Under the pieces are notes generated by a model. That model made no database searches. It worked only from the letters and a program-made list of their open reading frames with translations, and was not told the DNA's origin. The position numbers and the translations under genes were made by a program. DNA of 64,000 nucleotides from Methylosinus sporium (GTDB taxonomy: Bacteria; Pseudomonadota; Alphaproteobacteria; Rhizobiales; Beijerinckiaceae): NCBI RefSeq assembly GCF_003113265.1, contig NZ_PUIV01000004.1:62001-126000 (forward strand). Direction: 5' to 3'. Of this stretch, positions 18,543 to 27,688 are shown in pieces (positions within the stretch are counted from its first letter, which is position 1; each line of letters opens with the position of its first letter).

Positions 18543-19991
18543 ATGACGAGCGCCGATATGGGCAAGGCCAAGAGCGACTCGTTCTATGCGCCGCGCAAAG
18601 CCATCTATCCGAAAGAGGTCGACGGAAAGTTCCGCCGCATCAAATGGGGGCTGCTGGCCTTCACTCTGGCGGTCTACTATCTGCTGCCTTTCGTGCGATG
18701 GGATCGCGGCCCCGATGCGCCATCCCAAGCCGTGCTCGTCGATTTTCCGCATCGGCGTTTCTATTTCTTCTTCATCGAGATATGGCCGCAGGAGGTCTAT
18801 TATCTCACCGGCCTCCTGATCCTCGCAGCGCTGATCCTCTTCCTGATGAATGCGCTCGCCGGGCGCATATGGTGCGGCTATCTCTGCCCTCAAACCGTGT
18901 GGACCGATCTCTATCTCTCCGCCGAGCGTTGGATAGAGGGCGATGCGCGCGAGCGCGCCCGCAAGGACGCCGGCCCGCGCAGCGCGAAGATATGGCGTGA
19001 GAAGATCGCCAAACATGCGCTATGGCTATTGATCGCCTGGTGGACCGGCGGCGCCTGGGTGCTCTATTTCGCCGATGCGCCGACGCTCGTCTATGAGCTC
19101 GCGACCTTTCAACCGGGAATTTCGGAAGCCTATATTTGGATCGGCATTCTCACCTTCACCACCTATATGCTCGCCGGCCATATGCGCGAGCAGGTGTGCC
19201 TCTATATGTGTCCCTGGCCGCGCATACAGGCCGCGCTCACCGACGAATATGCGCTGAACGTCACCTATCGCTATGATCGCGGCGAGCCACGCATGTCGCT
19301 GAAGCAGGCGAGCGCGCTGCGCGCCGCCGGCGCGCCGGTCGGCGATTGCGTCGATTGCGACCAATGCGTCGCCGTCTGCCCGACCGGCGTCGACATTCGC
19401 AAAGGCGCTTCGCTCGGCTGCGTACAATGCGGATTGTGCATAGACGCCTGCGACAGCGTGATGGCGAAGATCGGCCGCTCCCAGAGCCTCATCGCCTATG
19501 ACACGCAGATGAATTGCGATCGCCGCCGCAAGGGCGAGGCGCCTCTCTACAAGCCCCTGCGCGCCCGCACGCTCATCTATGCGGCGCTCATCGTCGCGAT
19601 CGGCGCGCTCATGTCCGTGAAGCTGGCGACGCGCGACGATTCGCGCCTTTCCGTGCTGCATGATCGCAATCCGCTCGCCGTGACGCTGAAAGACGGCGCC
19701 GTTCGCAACGCCTATACGATCCGCTTCGCCAATATGAGCGCCGAGCCGCGCCGCTTTCTGCTGGAGACGAGCGGCGTCGAAGGCGCCGAGGTGGAGATCG
19801 TCGGCGTCGAGCCCGACGCCGAAGGCCGCATGATCGTCGGCGTCGGCGCCGATCAGACACGCGAAACGCGCGTGCTCGTCACATGGCGCGGCGCGCGCAA
19901 GACAAAGGGACAGACGCCGATCCTCTTCACCTCGAAAGATGTGGAGAGCGACGCCGCCATCTCCATGCGAGACGTGTTCGTGACCCCGTGA
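18543..19991 (+). CDS. ccoG: cbb3 oxidase assembly ferredoxin-like protein CcoG (FixG)
   Basis: A 482-aa polytopic membrane protein with two [4Fe-4S] motifs, CVDCDQCVAVCP and CVQCGLCIDAC, after about five helices. A further helix and a C-terminal immunoglobulin-like domain (FixG_C) follow. CcoG is a cupric reductase that works with CcoI in copper delivery to CcoN. The membrane part also has the IWCGYLCPQTVW and CLYMCPWPRIQ cysteine pairs typical of the family. The ATG at 18543 follows GGAGCGGAAA. The normal FixG length and operon place make this secure. Confidence 0.96.
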   Translation: MTSADMGKAKSDSFYAPRKAIYPKEVDGKFRRIKWGLLAFTLAVYYLLPFVRWDRGPDAPSQAVLVDFPHRRFYFFFIEIWPQEVYYLTGLLILAALILFLMNALAGRIWCGYLCPQTVWTDLYLSAERWIEGDARERARKDAGPRSAKIWREKIAKHALWLLIAWWTGGAWVLYFADAPTLVYELATFQPGISEAYIWIGILTFTTYMLAGHMREQVCLYMCPWPRIQAALTDEYALNVTYRYDRGEPRMSLKQASALRAAGAPVGDCVDCDQCVAVCPTGVDIRKGASLGCVQCGLCIDACDSVMAKIGRSQSLIAYDTQMNCDRRRKGEAPLYKPLRARTLIYAALIVAIGALMSVKLATRDDSRLSVLHDRNPLAVTLKDGAVRNAYTIRFANMSAEPRRFLLETSGVEGAEVEIVGVEPDAEGRMIVGVGADQTRETRVLVTWRGARKTKGQTPILFTSKDVESDAAISMRDVFVTP

Positions 19992-20001
19992 GGAGAAAGC
20001 C

Positions 20002-20508
20002 ATGTCGCAGACCAATCTGATGCGCGCGGCGCCGCAGCGCCGCCTCGGCGGAACGGAAGTTCTCTTGCTGCTCATTTCGTTTTTCGGCGTCGTCGCCGCA
20101 GTCGACGCCGCGATGATCTACTTCGCCGTCTCCACCTTCCGCGGCGAGGAGATCAGCCGAGCCTATGAGAAAGGCCTCGCCTATAATCTCGACATCGCCG
20201 GCGCACATGCGCAGAGCGCGCGCGGCTGGAAAGTGGAGGCGACGATCCTGCGTCGCGGCGCATGGGAGAATCTCGTCTCCGTCACGCTGCGTGATGACGA
20301 TGGCGCGCTGACCGGGCTGAAGCTCGCCGCGGAGATTCGCGCGCCCGTCGATGGCCGCAAGGATGTCGCCGTCGATCTCGCCGAGGCCGCGCCCGGGCGC
20401 TATGAGGCGCCGATCGTCATCGAATCGGGCTGGCGCGATCTCGTGCTGATCGCGACGCGCGAGGGCCGTGAAATGTTCCGCTCCAAGAGCCGCATCCGCA
20501 TCGATTGA
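20002..20508 (+). CDS. ccoH: cbb3 oxidase assembly protein CcoH (FixH)
   Basis: A 168-aa membrane protein with one N-terminal helix (VLLLLISFFGVVAAVDAAMIYFAV) and a periplasmic FixH domain of about 120 residues. CcoH takes part in late assembly of the oxidase and contacts the CcoI copper pump. It lies 10 bp after ccoG and 9 bp before ccoI, with AGGAGAAAG before the ATG. Length matches the family. Confidence 0.93.
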   Translation: MSQTNLMRAAPQRRLGGTEVLLLLISFFGVVAAVDAAMIYFAVSTFRGEEISRAYEKGLAYNLDIAGAHAQSARGWKVEATILRRGAWENLVSVTLRDDDGALTGLKLAAEIRAPVDGRKDVAVDLAEAAPGRYEAPIVIESGWRDLVLIATREGREMFRSKSRIRID

Positions 20509-20517
20509 GCTCGCGCC

Positions 20518-22812
20518 ATGACGATGGACGTCGATTTCTCCACTCTCGCGACGCATGGCCCGGATGGCGCGCGCCGCCTGGAGCTGGCGCTGGACGGCAT
20601 GACCTGCGCCGCCTGCATCTTCGAAATCGAATCGGCGTTGAAGGCCATTCCCGATCTCACGACGGCGCGCGTCAATTACGGCGATCGGCGCCTCTCTCTG
20701 GAATGGACGGCGCCGACATTCGACTTTTCCATCGTGTCGGAAAGGCTGCGGCGCATGGGCTATCGCGCGCGGCCTTTCGAGCGCGAGAGCGGCGAGCGCG
20801 CCGAGCGCGAGACGTCACGGCGCCTGCTGCGCTGCCTCGCCGTCGCCGCTTTCGCCTCGGTGAATGTGATGATGCTGTCGGAAGCCGTCTGGCTCGGCGG
20901 CGATATGGATGCGACGACGCGCGATTTCTTCCATGGCGTCTCGGCGCTCATCGCTCTGCCGGCGGCGGCCTTCGCTGGCCAGCCATTCTTCGCGAGCGCC
21001 TTCGCCGCGCTGCGCGCGCATCGTCTGAATATAGATGTTCCCATTTCGCTCGGCGTGCTGCTGTCGCTCGCAATGTCGGTCTATGAGACGCTCACCCACG
21101 CGCCGCACGCCTATTTCGATTCGGCGACAATGCTGCTCGCTTTTCTGCTGCTGGCGCGTTATCTCGATTGCGCGATGCGCCGCAAGACCCGCGCCGTGGC
21201 CGCCAATCTCGCGGCTCTGCGCGCGCCGGCCGCTTGCCGCCTCGACGCGGATGGCGCGCAATCCTATGTTCCGCTCGCGGCGCTGGCGCCGGGCGATCAC
21301 GCGCTCGTCCGCCCCGGCGAGCGCATTCCCGCCGACGGCGTCGTCTTATCGGGGGACTCAAGTCTCGACGAGAGCCTCGTCACCGGGGAGACGCGACGCC
21401 GCTCGGTCGGCGCCGGCGACACGGTCTATGCGGGAGCGATGAATTTCGACGGGGCGCTGACGATTTGCGTGCTGGCGGCGGCGGGCGGCTCGCTCATCGA
21501 CGAGATCGAGCGCCTGCTGGACAAGGCAACGGCGGCGCGCTCGCGCTATAGGCGGCTCGCCGATCGCGTCGCGCGCCTCTATGCGCCGCTGGTGCATCTC
21601 GCCGCGCTCTGCACGGCGCTCGCATGGCTCCTCGCCGGCGCCTCGCTGCATGATGCGCTGACGACGGCGATCGCCGTGCTCATCGTCACCTGTCCTTGCG
21701 CGCTGGCGCTCGCCGTCCCCGCGGTGCAAGTGGCGGCGAGCGGCGCGCTGTTTCGTGCCGGCGTGCTGCTCAATTCGGCCGATGCGCTGGAGCGTCTCGC
21801 CGAGATCGACACTGTCGTCTTCGACAAGACCGGCACGCTGACGACGCCCGAGCCTCGCGTCGCCAATGCGCAAGAGATCGAGCCCGAGCTGCTGATGCTC
21901 GCCGCGCGTCTCGCGCACTCGAGCCGCCATCCGCTCGCGCGCGCGGTGGCGCGCGAATATCCCCGCGCCGCTCCGCTCGAGGGCGCGCGCGAAGAGCAAG
22001 GCGCAGGCGTCGTCGCCATAGTCGACGGAATCGAGGCGCGCCTTGGCGATCCATGCTTTTGCGGGGTCGAGCGCGATTGCGCCGCGGCGGCGCGCGACGA
22101 GTCCTCGGTGATCGCTTTTCGTCACGGCGAGCGCAGTGCGGCGCTCGTCGTGCGGCAGACATTGCGGCGCGACGCGCGAGACACCATCGATGCACTCACG
22201 CGCCGCGGCCTGCGCATTATCATCTTGTCCGGCGACCGCACGGCGCCGGTGGAGGCGGCGGCGCGCGCGCTCGATGTCGCGGAATGGCGCGGCGCGATGA
22301 AGCCCGCCGATAAGGTCGCGCGACTGGAGGCGCTGCGGGCGCAGGGGCGCAAGGTTCTGATGATCGGCGACGGCGTCAATGACGCGCCTGCGCTCGCCGC
22401 CGCACATGTGTCGCTGTCGCCGATCGACGCGGCGCAGATCGCGCAGGCCGCCGCCGACGCCGTCTTCCTCGGCGAAGAGCTCGCGCCCATCGTGACGACG
22501 GTCGACGCGGCGCGGCGCGCACGCGCGCTGATGCGGCAGAATCTCGCGCTCTCGCTTCTCTATAATGCTGTGGCGGCGCCGCTCGCAATGGCGGGCCTGC
22601 TGACGCCGCTCATCGCGGCCCTCGCAATGTCGAGCTCTTCGCTCATCGTCACGCTCAACGCCTCGCGCGCCGGCCGCGTGAGCGCTGCGCGTGAATTGGA
22701 GGGAGCGAGGGCGCGGTCGCCGCGGACGGATGGCCCGAACGGGAGCGGGCGCGCCGGGGACGAGTCGCGAGACGGGCGTCGCGTCGAAGAAGAAGAGGGA
22801 ATCGTCGCATGA
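20518..22812 (+). CDS. ccoI: Copper-exporting P1B-type ATPase CcoI (FixI)
   Basis: A 764-aa CopA2-type P-ATPase that loads copper to the periplasm for the CcoN CuB site. In order: an N-terminal metal-binding domain with CAAC (Cys30-Cys33), membrane helices, the TGE-containing actuator domain, the CPC metal site (TCPCALALAVP, near residue 391), the phosphorylation motif DKTGT (near 436), an SSRHPLA nucleotide-domain motif, and GDGVNDAP (near 616). All key residues are intact. The stop overlaps the ccoS start by ATGA. Its C terminus is extended by about 40 polar residues beyond the last helix. Confidence 0.96.
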   Translation: MTMDVDFSTLATHGPDGARRLELALDGMTCAACIFEIESALKAIPDLTTARVNYGDRRLSLEWTAPTFDFSIVSERLRRMGYRARPFERESGERAERETSRRLLRCLAVAAFASVNVMMLSEAVWLGGDMDATTRDFFHGVSALIALPAAAFAGQPFFASAFAALRAHRLNIDVPISLGVLLSLAMSVYETLTHAPHAYFDSATMLLAFLLLARYLDCAMRRKTRAVAANLAALRAPAACRLDADGAQSYVPLAALAPGDHALVRPGERIPADGVVLSGDSSLDESLVTGETRRRSVGAGDTVYAGAMNFDGALTICVLAAAGGSLIDEIERLLDKATAARSRYRRLADRVARLYAPLVHLAALCTALAWLLAGASLHDALTTAIAVLIVTCPCALALAVPAVQVAASGALFRAGVLLNSADALERLAEIDTVVFDKTGTLTTPEPRVANAQEIEPELLMLAARLAHSSRHPLARAVAREYPRAAPLEGAREEQGAGVVAIVDGIEARLGDPCFCGVERDCAAAARDESSVIAFRHGERSAALVVRQTLRRDARDTIDALTRRGLRIIILSGDRTAPVEAAARALDVAEWRGAMKPADKVARLEALRAQGRKVLMIGDGVNDAPALAAAHVSLSPIDAAQIAQAAADAVFLGEELAPIVTTVDAARRARALMRQNLALSLLYNAVAAPLAMAGLLTPLIAALAMSSSSLIVTLNASRAGRVSAARELEGARARSPRTDGPNGSGRAGDESRDGRRVEEEEGIVA

Positions 22813-22964
22813 ATGTCCTTCTCTTTCTCGTTCCGCTGGCTCTGCTGCTCGGCGCGCTCGGCCTCGCGGCATTCGTGTGGTCGCTGAATGCGGGTCAATA
22901 TGAGGATCTCGAAGGCGCCGCGGCGCGCGCGCTCTCGGACGACGATGTCGAGGATGGACGATGA
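22809..22964 (+). CDS. ccoS: cbb3 oxidase maturation protein CcoS
   Basis: A 51-aa protein with a single helix (VLLFLVPLALLLGALGLAAFVWSL at the N terminus) followed by the conserved NAGQYEDLEGAAAR segment and an acidic tail. CcoS is needed for insertion of copper and heme cofactors. It overlaps ccoI by four bases (ATGA at 22809) and the next gene by four bases (ATGA at 22961). Confidence 0.93.
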   Translation: MNVLLFLVPLALLLGALGLAAFVWSLNAGQYEDLEGAAARALSDDDVEDGR

Positions 22965-24055
22965 GCTTCGATCCGCTGATCGCGCGGCCGAGCGAGACGC
23001 TCTGCCTCTGCCCGCGCATCGACGAAAATACGGATGCGTCCTCGACGCGGCGTCTCGCGCTCGGCTTCGGCCTCGCCGTGCTGGCGCAAGCGCTCGCGCT
23101 CGCGCAATTGCCGCAGGCGGCGTTGCTCATCGCGCCGCGCGCGGAGCAGATCGGCTGGCCGCTGGCGCTGCTGCTCATCGGCGCGGCGCTCGCGTCCTTT
23201 CCGGCGGCGGCGCTCGTCGACGGCTTCGGACGCCGGGCGGCCTTCGCGCTCGGCGCGAGCCTCGGCGTCGGCGGCGGATTGCTCACGGCTTTCGGCATGA
23301 CGCACGGACATTTTCCGGCGTTCTGTCTCGGCGCGCTATGGCTCGGCCTCGCGCAAGGTTTCGGGCTTTTCTATCGCCATATCGCGGCCTCGGCGCTCGG
23401 CGGCCTGCGCGTGCTGGCGGGCGGCGCGCTCGCCGCTCTGGCCGCGCCGCTCGTCGTCCACGCTTCGGAGTTCGCGGGAGGAGGAGCGGCGAGCCTGCTC
23501 TGCGCGGCGCTGCTTCAGCTCGCCGCGCTCTTTCTGGCGCTGCGTCTTCCGCATGGTTTCTCAAAGGTGAACGCGTCAGTTTCGAGCGCCGCCGCGGTCG
23601 ATGGCGCGTCCTTCCGCTCGGCGACGCATTTCGCTCTGGCGACGCTCGCCGGCGCGGCGGCTTGGGCGATCATGGCGGCGGCGATGCTGCGCGGCCCGCT
23701 GTCGCTCGCTCTGTGCGGAGCCGCTCAGAGCCTCATCGGCGGGGCGATGGCGTGGCATCTCCTCGCAATGTACGGCCCGGCCGCTCTGGCGGCGCGCTTT
23801 CCCGCGCGCTTTCCGCCGCTCGCGAGCCTCGTCGCCGGGCTCGTCCTGCTGGCCGGGGCTTTCGCCTCGCTCCGGCTCTCGACCTCGCCCGCGCTTCTTG
23901 CGGCGGCGATGGCGGCGGTCGGCGTCGCCTGGTCGCTCGCCAATATCGGGGCGCTGCGCCTGCTGCACGAGAAAGGACCGCCGTCGCGCACGGCTCTGGC
24001 GCTCCACGATCTCTGCCTGCTCGGCGCGGCGGCCGCCGGCGCTCTGGCCTTCTGA
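22961..24055 (+). CDS. ccoA: MFS-type copper importer, CcoA-like
   Basis: A 364-aa major facilitator family protein with about 11-12 hydrophobic helices. It carries MAAAM (Met238, Met242) and HLLAM (His266, Met270). In Rhodobacter capsulatus CcoA, the copper importer that feeds cbb3 assembly, the essential motifs are Met233xxxMet237 and His261xxxMet265. The spacing between all four residues is the same here, shifted by five. A further MTHGH stretch near residue 113 is also metal-ligand-like. The start overlaps the ccoS stop (ATGA), so it is made with the maturation factors. A generic MFS exporter is the alternative, but motif and coupling both favour CcoA. Confidence 0.8.
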   Translation: MSFDPLIARPSETLCLCPRIDENTDASSTRRLALGFGLAVLAQALALAQLPQAALLIAPRAEQIGWPLALLLIGAALASFPAAALVDGFGRRAAFALGASLGVGGGLLTAFGMTHGHFPAFCLGALWLGLAQGFGLFYRHIAASALGGLRVLAGGALAALAAPLVVHASEFAGGGAASLLCAALLQLAALFLALRLPHGFSKVNASVSSAAAVDGASFRSATHFALATLAGAAAWAIMAAAMLRGPLSLALCGAAQSLIGGAMAWHLLAMYGPAALAARFPARFPPLASLVAGLVLLAGAFASLRLSTSPALLAAAMAAVGVAWSLANIGALRLLHEKGPPSRTALALHDLCLLGAAAAGALAF

Positions 24056-24124
24056 CGCGATTTCGCCGCAAGATTTTCGCAAATTGCCGAAAGAGCGTAG
24101 ACTCCCACCCAAAGACGAGACCGC

Positions 24125-24144
24125 GCGCGCGAGCGTTCGCGCGC
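24125..24144. other. GC-rich hairpin after the cbb3 operon
   Basis: GCGCGCGA pairs with TCGCGCGC around a GCGT loop, 69 bp past the ccoA stop. No T-run follows, so this is at best an mRNA-end stabiliser or attenuating stem. The rest of the 171-bp gap shows no other clear element. Confidence 0.3.
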
Positions 24145-24226
24145 TAAAGTCTTACCGTGTTTCCAACGCCGAACCGGCGCCCACTTCGGCTGGAAAGGCG
24201 CTACATGCCCGGCGAGGAACCCGAAA

Positions 24227-26692
24227 ATGACCTTCTGGCGCGGCAAGAGCGAGAGACAGGGCGAGGGCGAAAGCGAGGCTTCGCCGGCGCTGGAGCTTTT
24301 GGTGCGGCGCTCGCTCGCGGCCATCGCCGTCGAGCGGCTGGCGCGCGTCGCCGCCGGGCTCGCCACGCTTCTGCTCTTTTTTCTCGCGGTCTCGTTTTCG
24401 GGCCTGTGGCTGGAGATCGGCGCGACGGCGCGGGCGCTCGGCGTCGGCGGCTTTGCTCTTGCCGCGCTGTGGATCGGCGGCCGCGGGCTGTCGGCCGCGA
24501 CGCCCCGCCGAAGCGAGGCGCTGGCGCGACTGGACGCGGCGCCGGGCGCGCAGCATCGGCCGGCGGCCTCGCTCGAGGACACGCTCGCCGGCGGCGCCGA
24601 TCCGGCGACGCGCGCGCTATGGGCGCTGCATCGCAGCCGGCTCGAGCGCAAGCTCGCGGCGATCGAAGTGGCGCCGCCGGACCCCGGCCTGCCGCAGCGC
24701 GACCCATTCGCTCTGCGCGCCGCCGCGCTGGTCGCCGCCATGGCCGCGGCATTCGTCGCCGGGCCGGATCGCGAGGCGCGGCTGCTCTCCGCCTTCGATT
24801 GGGCGAGCGGCTCCGCCTCCGGCTCCGCCGCTCGCGTGGACGCCTGGTTCGAGCCGCCCGCCTATACGGGCCGTCCGCCCATCGTGCTGCCGCAGCGCGC
24901 CGAAGGACCCTGGGCGCAGGTCTCGGTTCCCGTGTATTCGACGCTCGTCGTGCGCAGCCTCGGCGCGCGCGGCGCCGCGTCGACGCGAGGCGCGCTCGCG
25001 CCCATAGAGGGCGGCAAGCAGAAGCAGCCGGGCGGCGAGTCGGAGGAGCGGTTCAAGCTCGAGGGCGAGGCCGCGCTGGCGCTGCGCGGCGCCGGCGAGT
25101 TCCGCATTCTCGTCATCCCGGACCGGCCGCCGACGATCGAGATCACCGAGCCGCCGCGCAATAATTCGCGCGGCACGATGACGCTCGGCTTTCGCATCGA
25201 CGATGATTATGGCGTCGTCTCCGGCGAGGCGGCGGCCGCTCTCCCGGCCACGGCGCGACCGAGCCGATCGCTCTATCCGCCGCCGCGCCTCCCTCTGCCC
25301 GTGCCGCCGACCCGCGGCGGCCTCGGCGAGACCAAGGCGACGCTCGACTTCTCCGACCATCCCTGGGCCGGCGCGCGCGTCGCGCTGACGCTGATCGCCC
25401 GTGACGAGGGCGGCAATGAGGGCTTCTCGGCGCCGCTCGACGTCACTCTGCCCGAACGCCGCTTCAGCAAGCCATTCGCCCGCGCGCTCGCCGAGCAGCG
25501 CCGCAATCTGGCGCTCGACCCCGATCATCATGCGCGCGTTTCGACGGCGATCGGGGCCCTGTCGCTCGGCTCGGAGCTGTTCGAGACGCCCGCCTCCATT
25601 TTCCTGGGGCTGAACGCGGCCAAGGCGCGTCTGGAGGCGGCGCGCGACGACGCCGATCTGCGCGAGGTCGCCGATCTGCTCTGGTCGATGGCGCTCTCGC
25701 TCGAGGAGGGCGACGTCTCGCAGGCCGAGCGCGATCTTCGCGCCGCGCAGAAAGATCTGCGCGAGGCGCTGGCCCGCGGCGCGAGCGAGGAGGAGATCGC
25801 CAAGCTGACGCAGGACATGCGCGCCGCCATGGAGAAATTTCTGAGCGGACTCGGCCAGAAGACCGGCAAGAGCGCCGAGCGCGCCGCGCCGCAGCAGGGC
25901 GATCGGCGCGCGCTGACGGAAGACGATCTCGACGCCATGATGCGCGAAATCGAAAAGGCCGAGCGCGCCGGCGATTTCGCCGAGGCGCAACGCCTGCTCG
26001 ACGAGCTTCAGGACGTGCTCGAAAATCTGAGCCCCGTGCAGGCGGGCCGTTCCGACCCCCGCGCACGAGACATGTCGCGCGCGCTCGACGAGCTCGACAA
26101 GCTCACGCGCGAGGAGCAGCAATTGCGCGACGAGACCAACCGCGGCCAGCAGGGCGGCGGCGAGCCGCGGCGCGGCGGCAAGGGCCAGTCTTCCGCCTCC
26201 GATGACGCGCGCGCGCGGCAAAAGGCGCTGCGCGACCGGCTGGAGCGCGAGCAGGACCGGCTGCGCCGCGCGGGAGAAGCCTCGCCCGATCTCTCCGACG
26301 CCGAGAAGGCGATGAAGGAGGCCGAAAAGGCGCTCGGCCCCGGCGGTGAGGGCGCGGGCCGCGCAGTCGACGCCCAAGGACGCGCGCTGCAGGCGCTGCG
26401 CCGCGGCGCGGATCAACTCGCCTCGCGAATGCAAGGCGAAGGAGAAGAGGGCGAGGGCCAGTCCGGCCGCGCCGGCCGCCGCGCGGGAATGCGCCCCGGC
26501 GACGGCGCCGATCCGCTCGGCCGTCCGACCGGCCGCCGCCAGCCCGGCGGTGACGCCGGCCTGCGCGACCCTCTGGGCTTGCCGCCGGCCGTGCGCGCGC
26601 GCCGCGTGCAGGAGGAGCTCCGCCGCCGCCTCGGCCAGCCAGAGCGCCCGGCCGAAGAGCTGGAATATTTTGAGCGGTTGCTGCGGCGATAG
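24227..26692 (+). CDS. DUF4175 / TIGR02302 family membrane protein
   Basis: An 821-aa protein of the alphaproteobacterial TIGR02302 (DUF4175) family, whose function is not established. Two N-terminal hydrophobic helices (about residues 40-85) and a third near 165 are followed by a beta-rich domain. Next comes a long Glu/Arg/Ala-rich helical part with EKFLSGLGQK and repeated acidic-basic heptads from about residue 500, likely coiled coil. The Gly/Arg/Gln-rich C-terminal region is low in complexity (GEEGEGQSGRAGRR). GAGGAA upstream supports the ATG at 24227. It stands alone between the oxidase operon and two small genes. Confidence 0.85.
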   Translation: MTFWRGKSERQGEGESEASPALELLVRRSLAAIAVERLARVAAGLATLLLFFLAVSFSGLWLEIGATARALGVGGFALAALWIGGRGLSAATPRRSEALARLDAAPGAQHRPAASLEDTLAGGADPATRALWALHRSRLERKLAAIEVAPPDPGLPQRDPFALRAAALVAAMAAAFVAGPDREARLLSAFDWASGSASGSAARVDAWFEPPAYTGRPPIVLPQRAEGPWAQVSVPVYSTLVVRSLGARGAASTRGALAPIEGGKQKQPGGESEERFKLEGEAALALRGAGEFRILVIPDRPPTIEITEPPRNNSRGTMTLGFRIDDDYGVVSGEAAAALPATARPSRSLYPPPRLPLPVPPTRGGLGETKATLDFSDHPWAGARVALTLIARDEGGNEGFSAPLDVTLPERRFSKPFARALAEQRRNLALDPDHHARVSTAIGALSLGSELFETPASIFLGLNAAKARLEAARDDADLREVADLLWSMALSLEEGDVSQAERDLRAAQKDLREALARGASEEEIAKLTQDMRAAMEKFLSGLGQKTGKSAERAAPQQGDRRALTEDDLDAMMREIEKAERAGDFAEAQRLLDELQDVLENLSPVQAGRSDPRARDMSRALDELDKLTREEQQLRDETNRGQQGGGEPRRGGKGQSSASDDARARQKALRDRLEREQDRLRRAGEASPDLSDAEKAMKEAEKALGPGGEGAGRAVDAQGRALQALRRGADQLASRMQGEGEEGEGQSGRAGRRAGMRPGDGADPLGRPTGRRQPGGDAGLRDPLGLPPAVRARRVQEELRRRLGQPERPAEELEYFERLLRR

Positions 26693-26899
26693 GCGGCGAT
26701 CCGCGCGCCGCCGACGCCAGTCGCGCAGCCACGACGTGAACAGATTTTGGAAACCGCTTTTGCTCCGCCCGCCGTTCTCCGCACTAAACCCTAGATTGAC
26801 GGACCGAGGCCTGTCGGGTACCAAATTCCCCTGGGCTTCTTATTCGCTTCCCCCTTCGAATCGCGAGGCGCAAAAGAATTTCAAATGATGGAGACCGAC

Positions 26900-27196
26900 A
26901 TGAAGAAATTGCTCACTCTGCTCGTATCCGGAATGCTGATCGCCGCTTCGACGTCGGCTGTCGGCGCCGCCCCTGTGGCCACGGCCGCGTGCTATGACGG
27001 CCAAGGACAACAGATCGCCTGCGCGCCCCATTACGAAGGACGTTCGCAAGCGACGGCGCAGGACGGCATCGATCCTCTGTGGGCCGGCGGCGCGCTGTTG
27101 CTCGCGGGCGGCGGCATCGCCGCGGGTCTCGCTCTCTCGAGCAACAACAATAATTCTTCTCTGCCGTTCATCGCCATTGGCGGCGTGAGCCCGTAA
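26900..27196 (+). CDS. Small exported protein with Ser/Asn-rich tail
   Basis: A 98-aa protein of unknown function. It has a signal peptide (MKKLLTLLVSGMLIAASTSAVGA), a short segment with two cysteines (CYDGQGQQIAC), a Gly/Ala hydrophobic helix (LWAGGALLLAGGGIAAGLAL), then SSNNNNSSL and a short end. The ATG at 26900 is preferred over one at 26885 because GGAG lies six bases ahead of it and it begins the signal peptide directly. A good terminator follows, so it is probably a single-gene transcript with a promoter in the 207 bp upstream. Confidence 0.7.
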   Translation: MKKLLTLLVSGMLIAASTSAVGAAPVATAACYDGQGQQIACAPHYEGRSQATAQDGIDPLWAGGALLLAGGGIAAGLALSSNNNNSSLPFIAIGGVSP

Positions 27197-27256
27197 TCAG
27201 ACCGCGACTCGGGCGCGCGAGCGACCTCGCGCGCCTTTCGGTCTCGTCGATTCGAC

Positions 27257-27288
27257 AACGCCCGGGAGACGCCTCTCGGGCGTTTCTT
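27257..27288 (+). terminator. Rho-independent terminator
   Basis: AACGCCCGGGAG pairs with CTCTCGGGCGTT (one G-T wobble) around a short loop and runs into TTTCTTT. It lies about 60 bp after the small exported protein and fits an intrinsic terminator for it. Confidence 0.8.
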
Positions 27289-27406
27289 TGCGGCTCGTCC
27301 ATCCCGGCCATTCCGGCGAAGAAGAGAAAAAATCGGCGAGACGCAACCTCGAAGCTTGTCCGAAGTTATTCCGGCTGTCGCCGAACCCGCGCGGCAGGAG
27401 AATGAC

Positions 27407-27688
27407 ATGTCGCTCACCGACAAGCTCGACCAGAACGCCGCGACGACGATAGCGCGAATGTCGCTCGCGAGAAGGCGGCCGACGCCGATGTCGCGCGCCC
27501 TCGCCGTGTTCGCCCTCGCTGCGCTCGCCTCAGCGTCGGCGCTCCTATTCGCCGCCGGCTGTCCGATTATCGCGATCTGGGCCGCGCTGGCTCTTCTCGG
27601 CTGGCTCTTCCTCGCAGGCGCCGCGGAGTCCGAAAGCGGCGCGGAAGACGCCGGCGCGCGAGATGTCGGAGCCGAAAAGCTCTACTGA
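27407..27688 (+). CDS. Small two-helix membrane protein
   Basis: A 93-aa protein, not recognised. The N-terminal 40 residues are polar and basic (TTIARMSLARRRPTPMSR). Two adjacent hydrophobic helices follow (ALAVFALAALASASALLF and IAIWAALALLGWLFLAG), then an acidic tail. AGGAG seven bases before the ATG at 27407 makes this the likely start. Its stop overlaps, tail to tail by 7 bp, the end of the last gene of the polysaccharide export operon on the other strand. Confidence 0.65.
   Translation: MSLTDKLDQNAATTIARMSLARRRPTPMSRALAVFALAALASASALLFAAGCPIIAIWAALALLGWLFLAGAAESESGAEDAGARDVGAEKLY

Noticed and set aside
21358-23298. A 646-codon open frame on the minus strand
   Set aside because: Antisense to ccoI, ccoS and ccoA; no recognisable domain.
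24617-26824. A 735-codon open frame on the minus strand
   Set aside because: Antisense to the DUF4175 gene; low-complexity Arg/Ala/Leu product.
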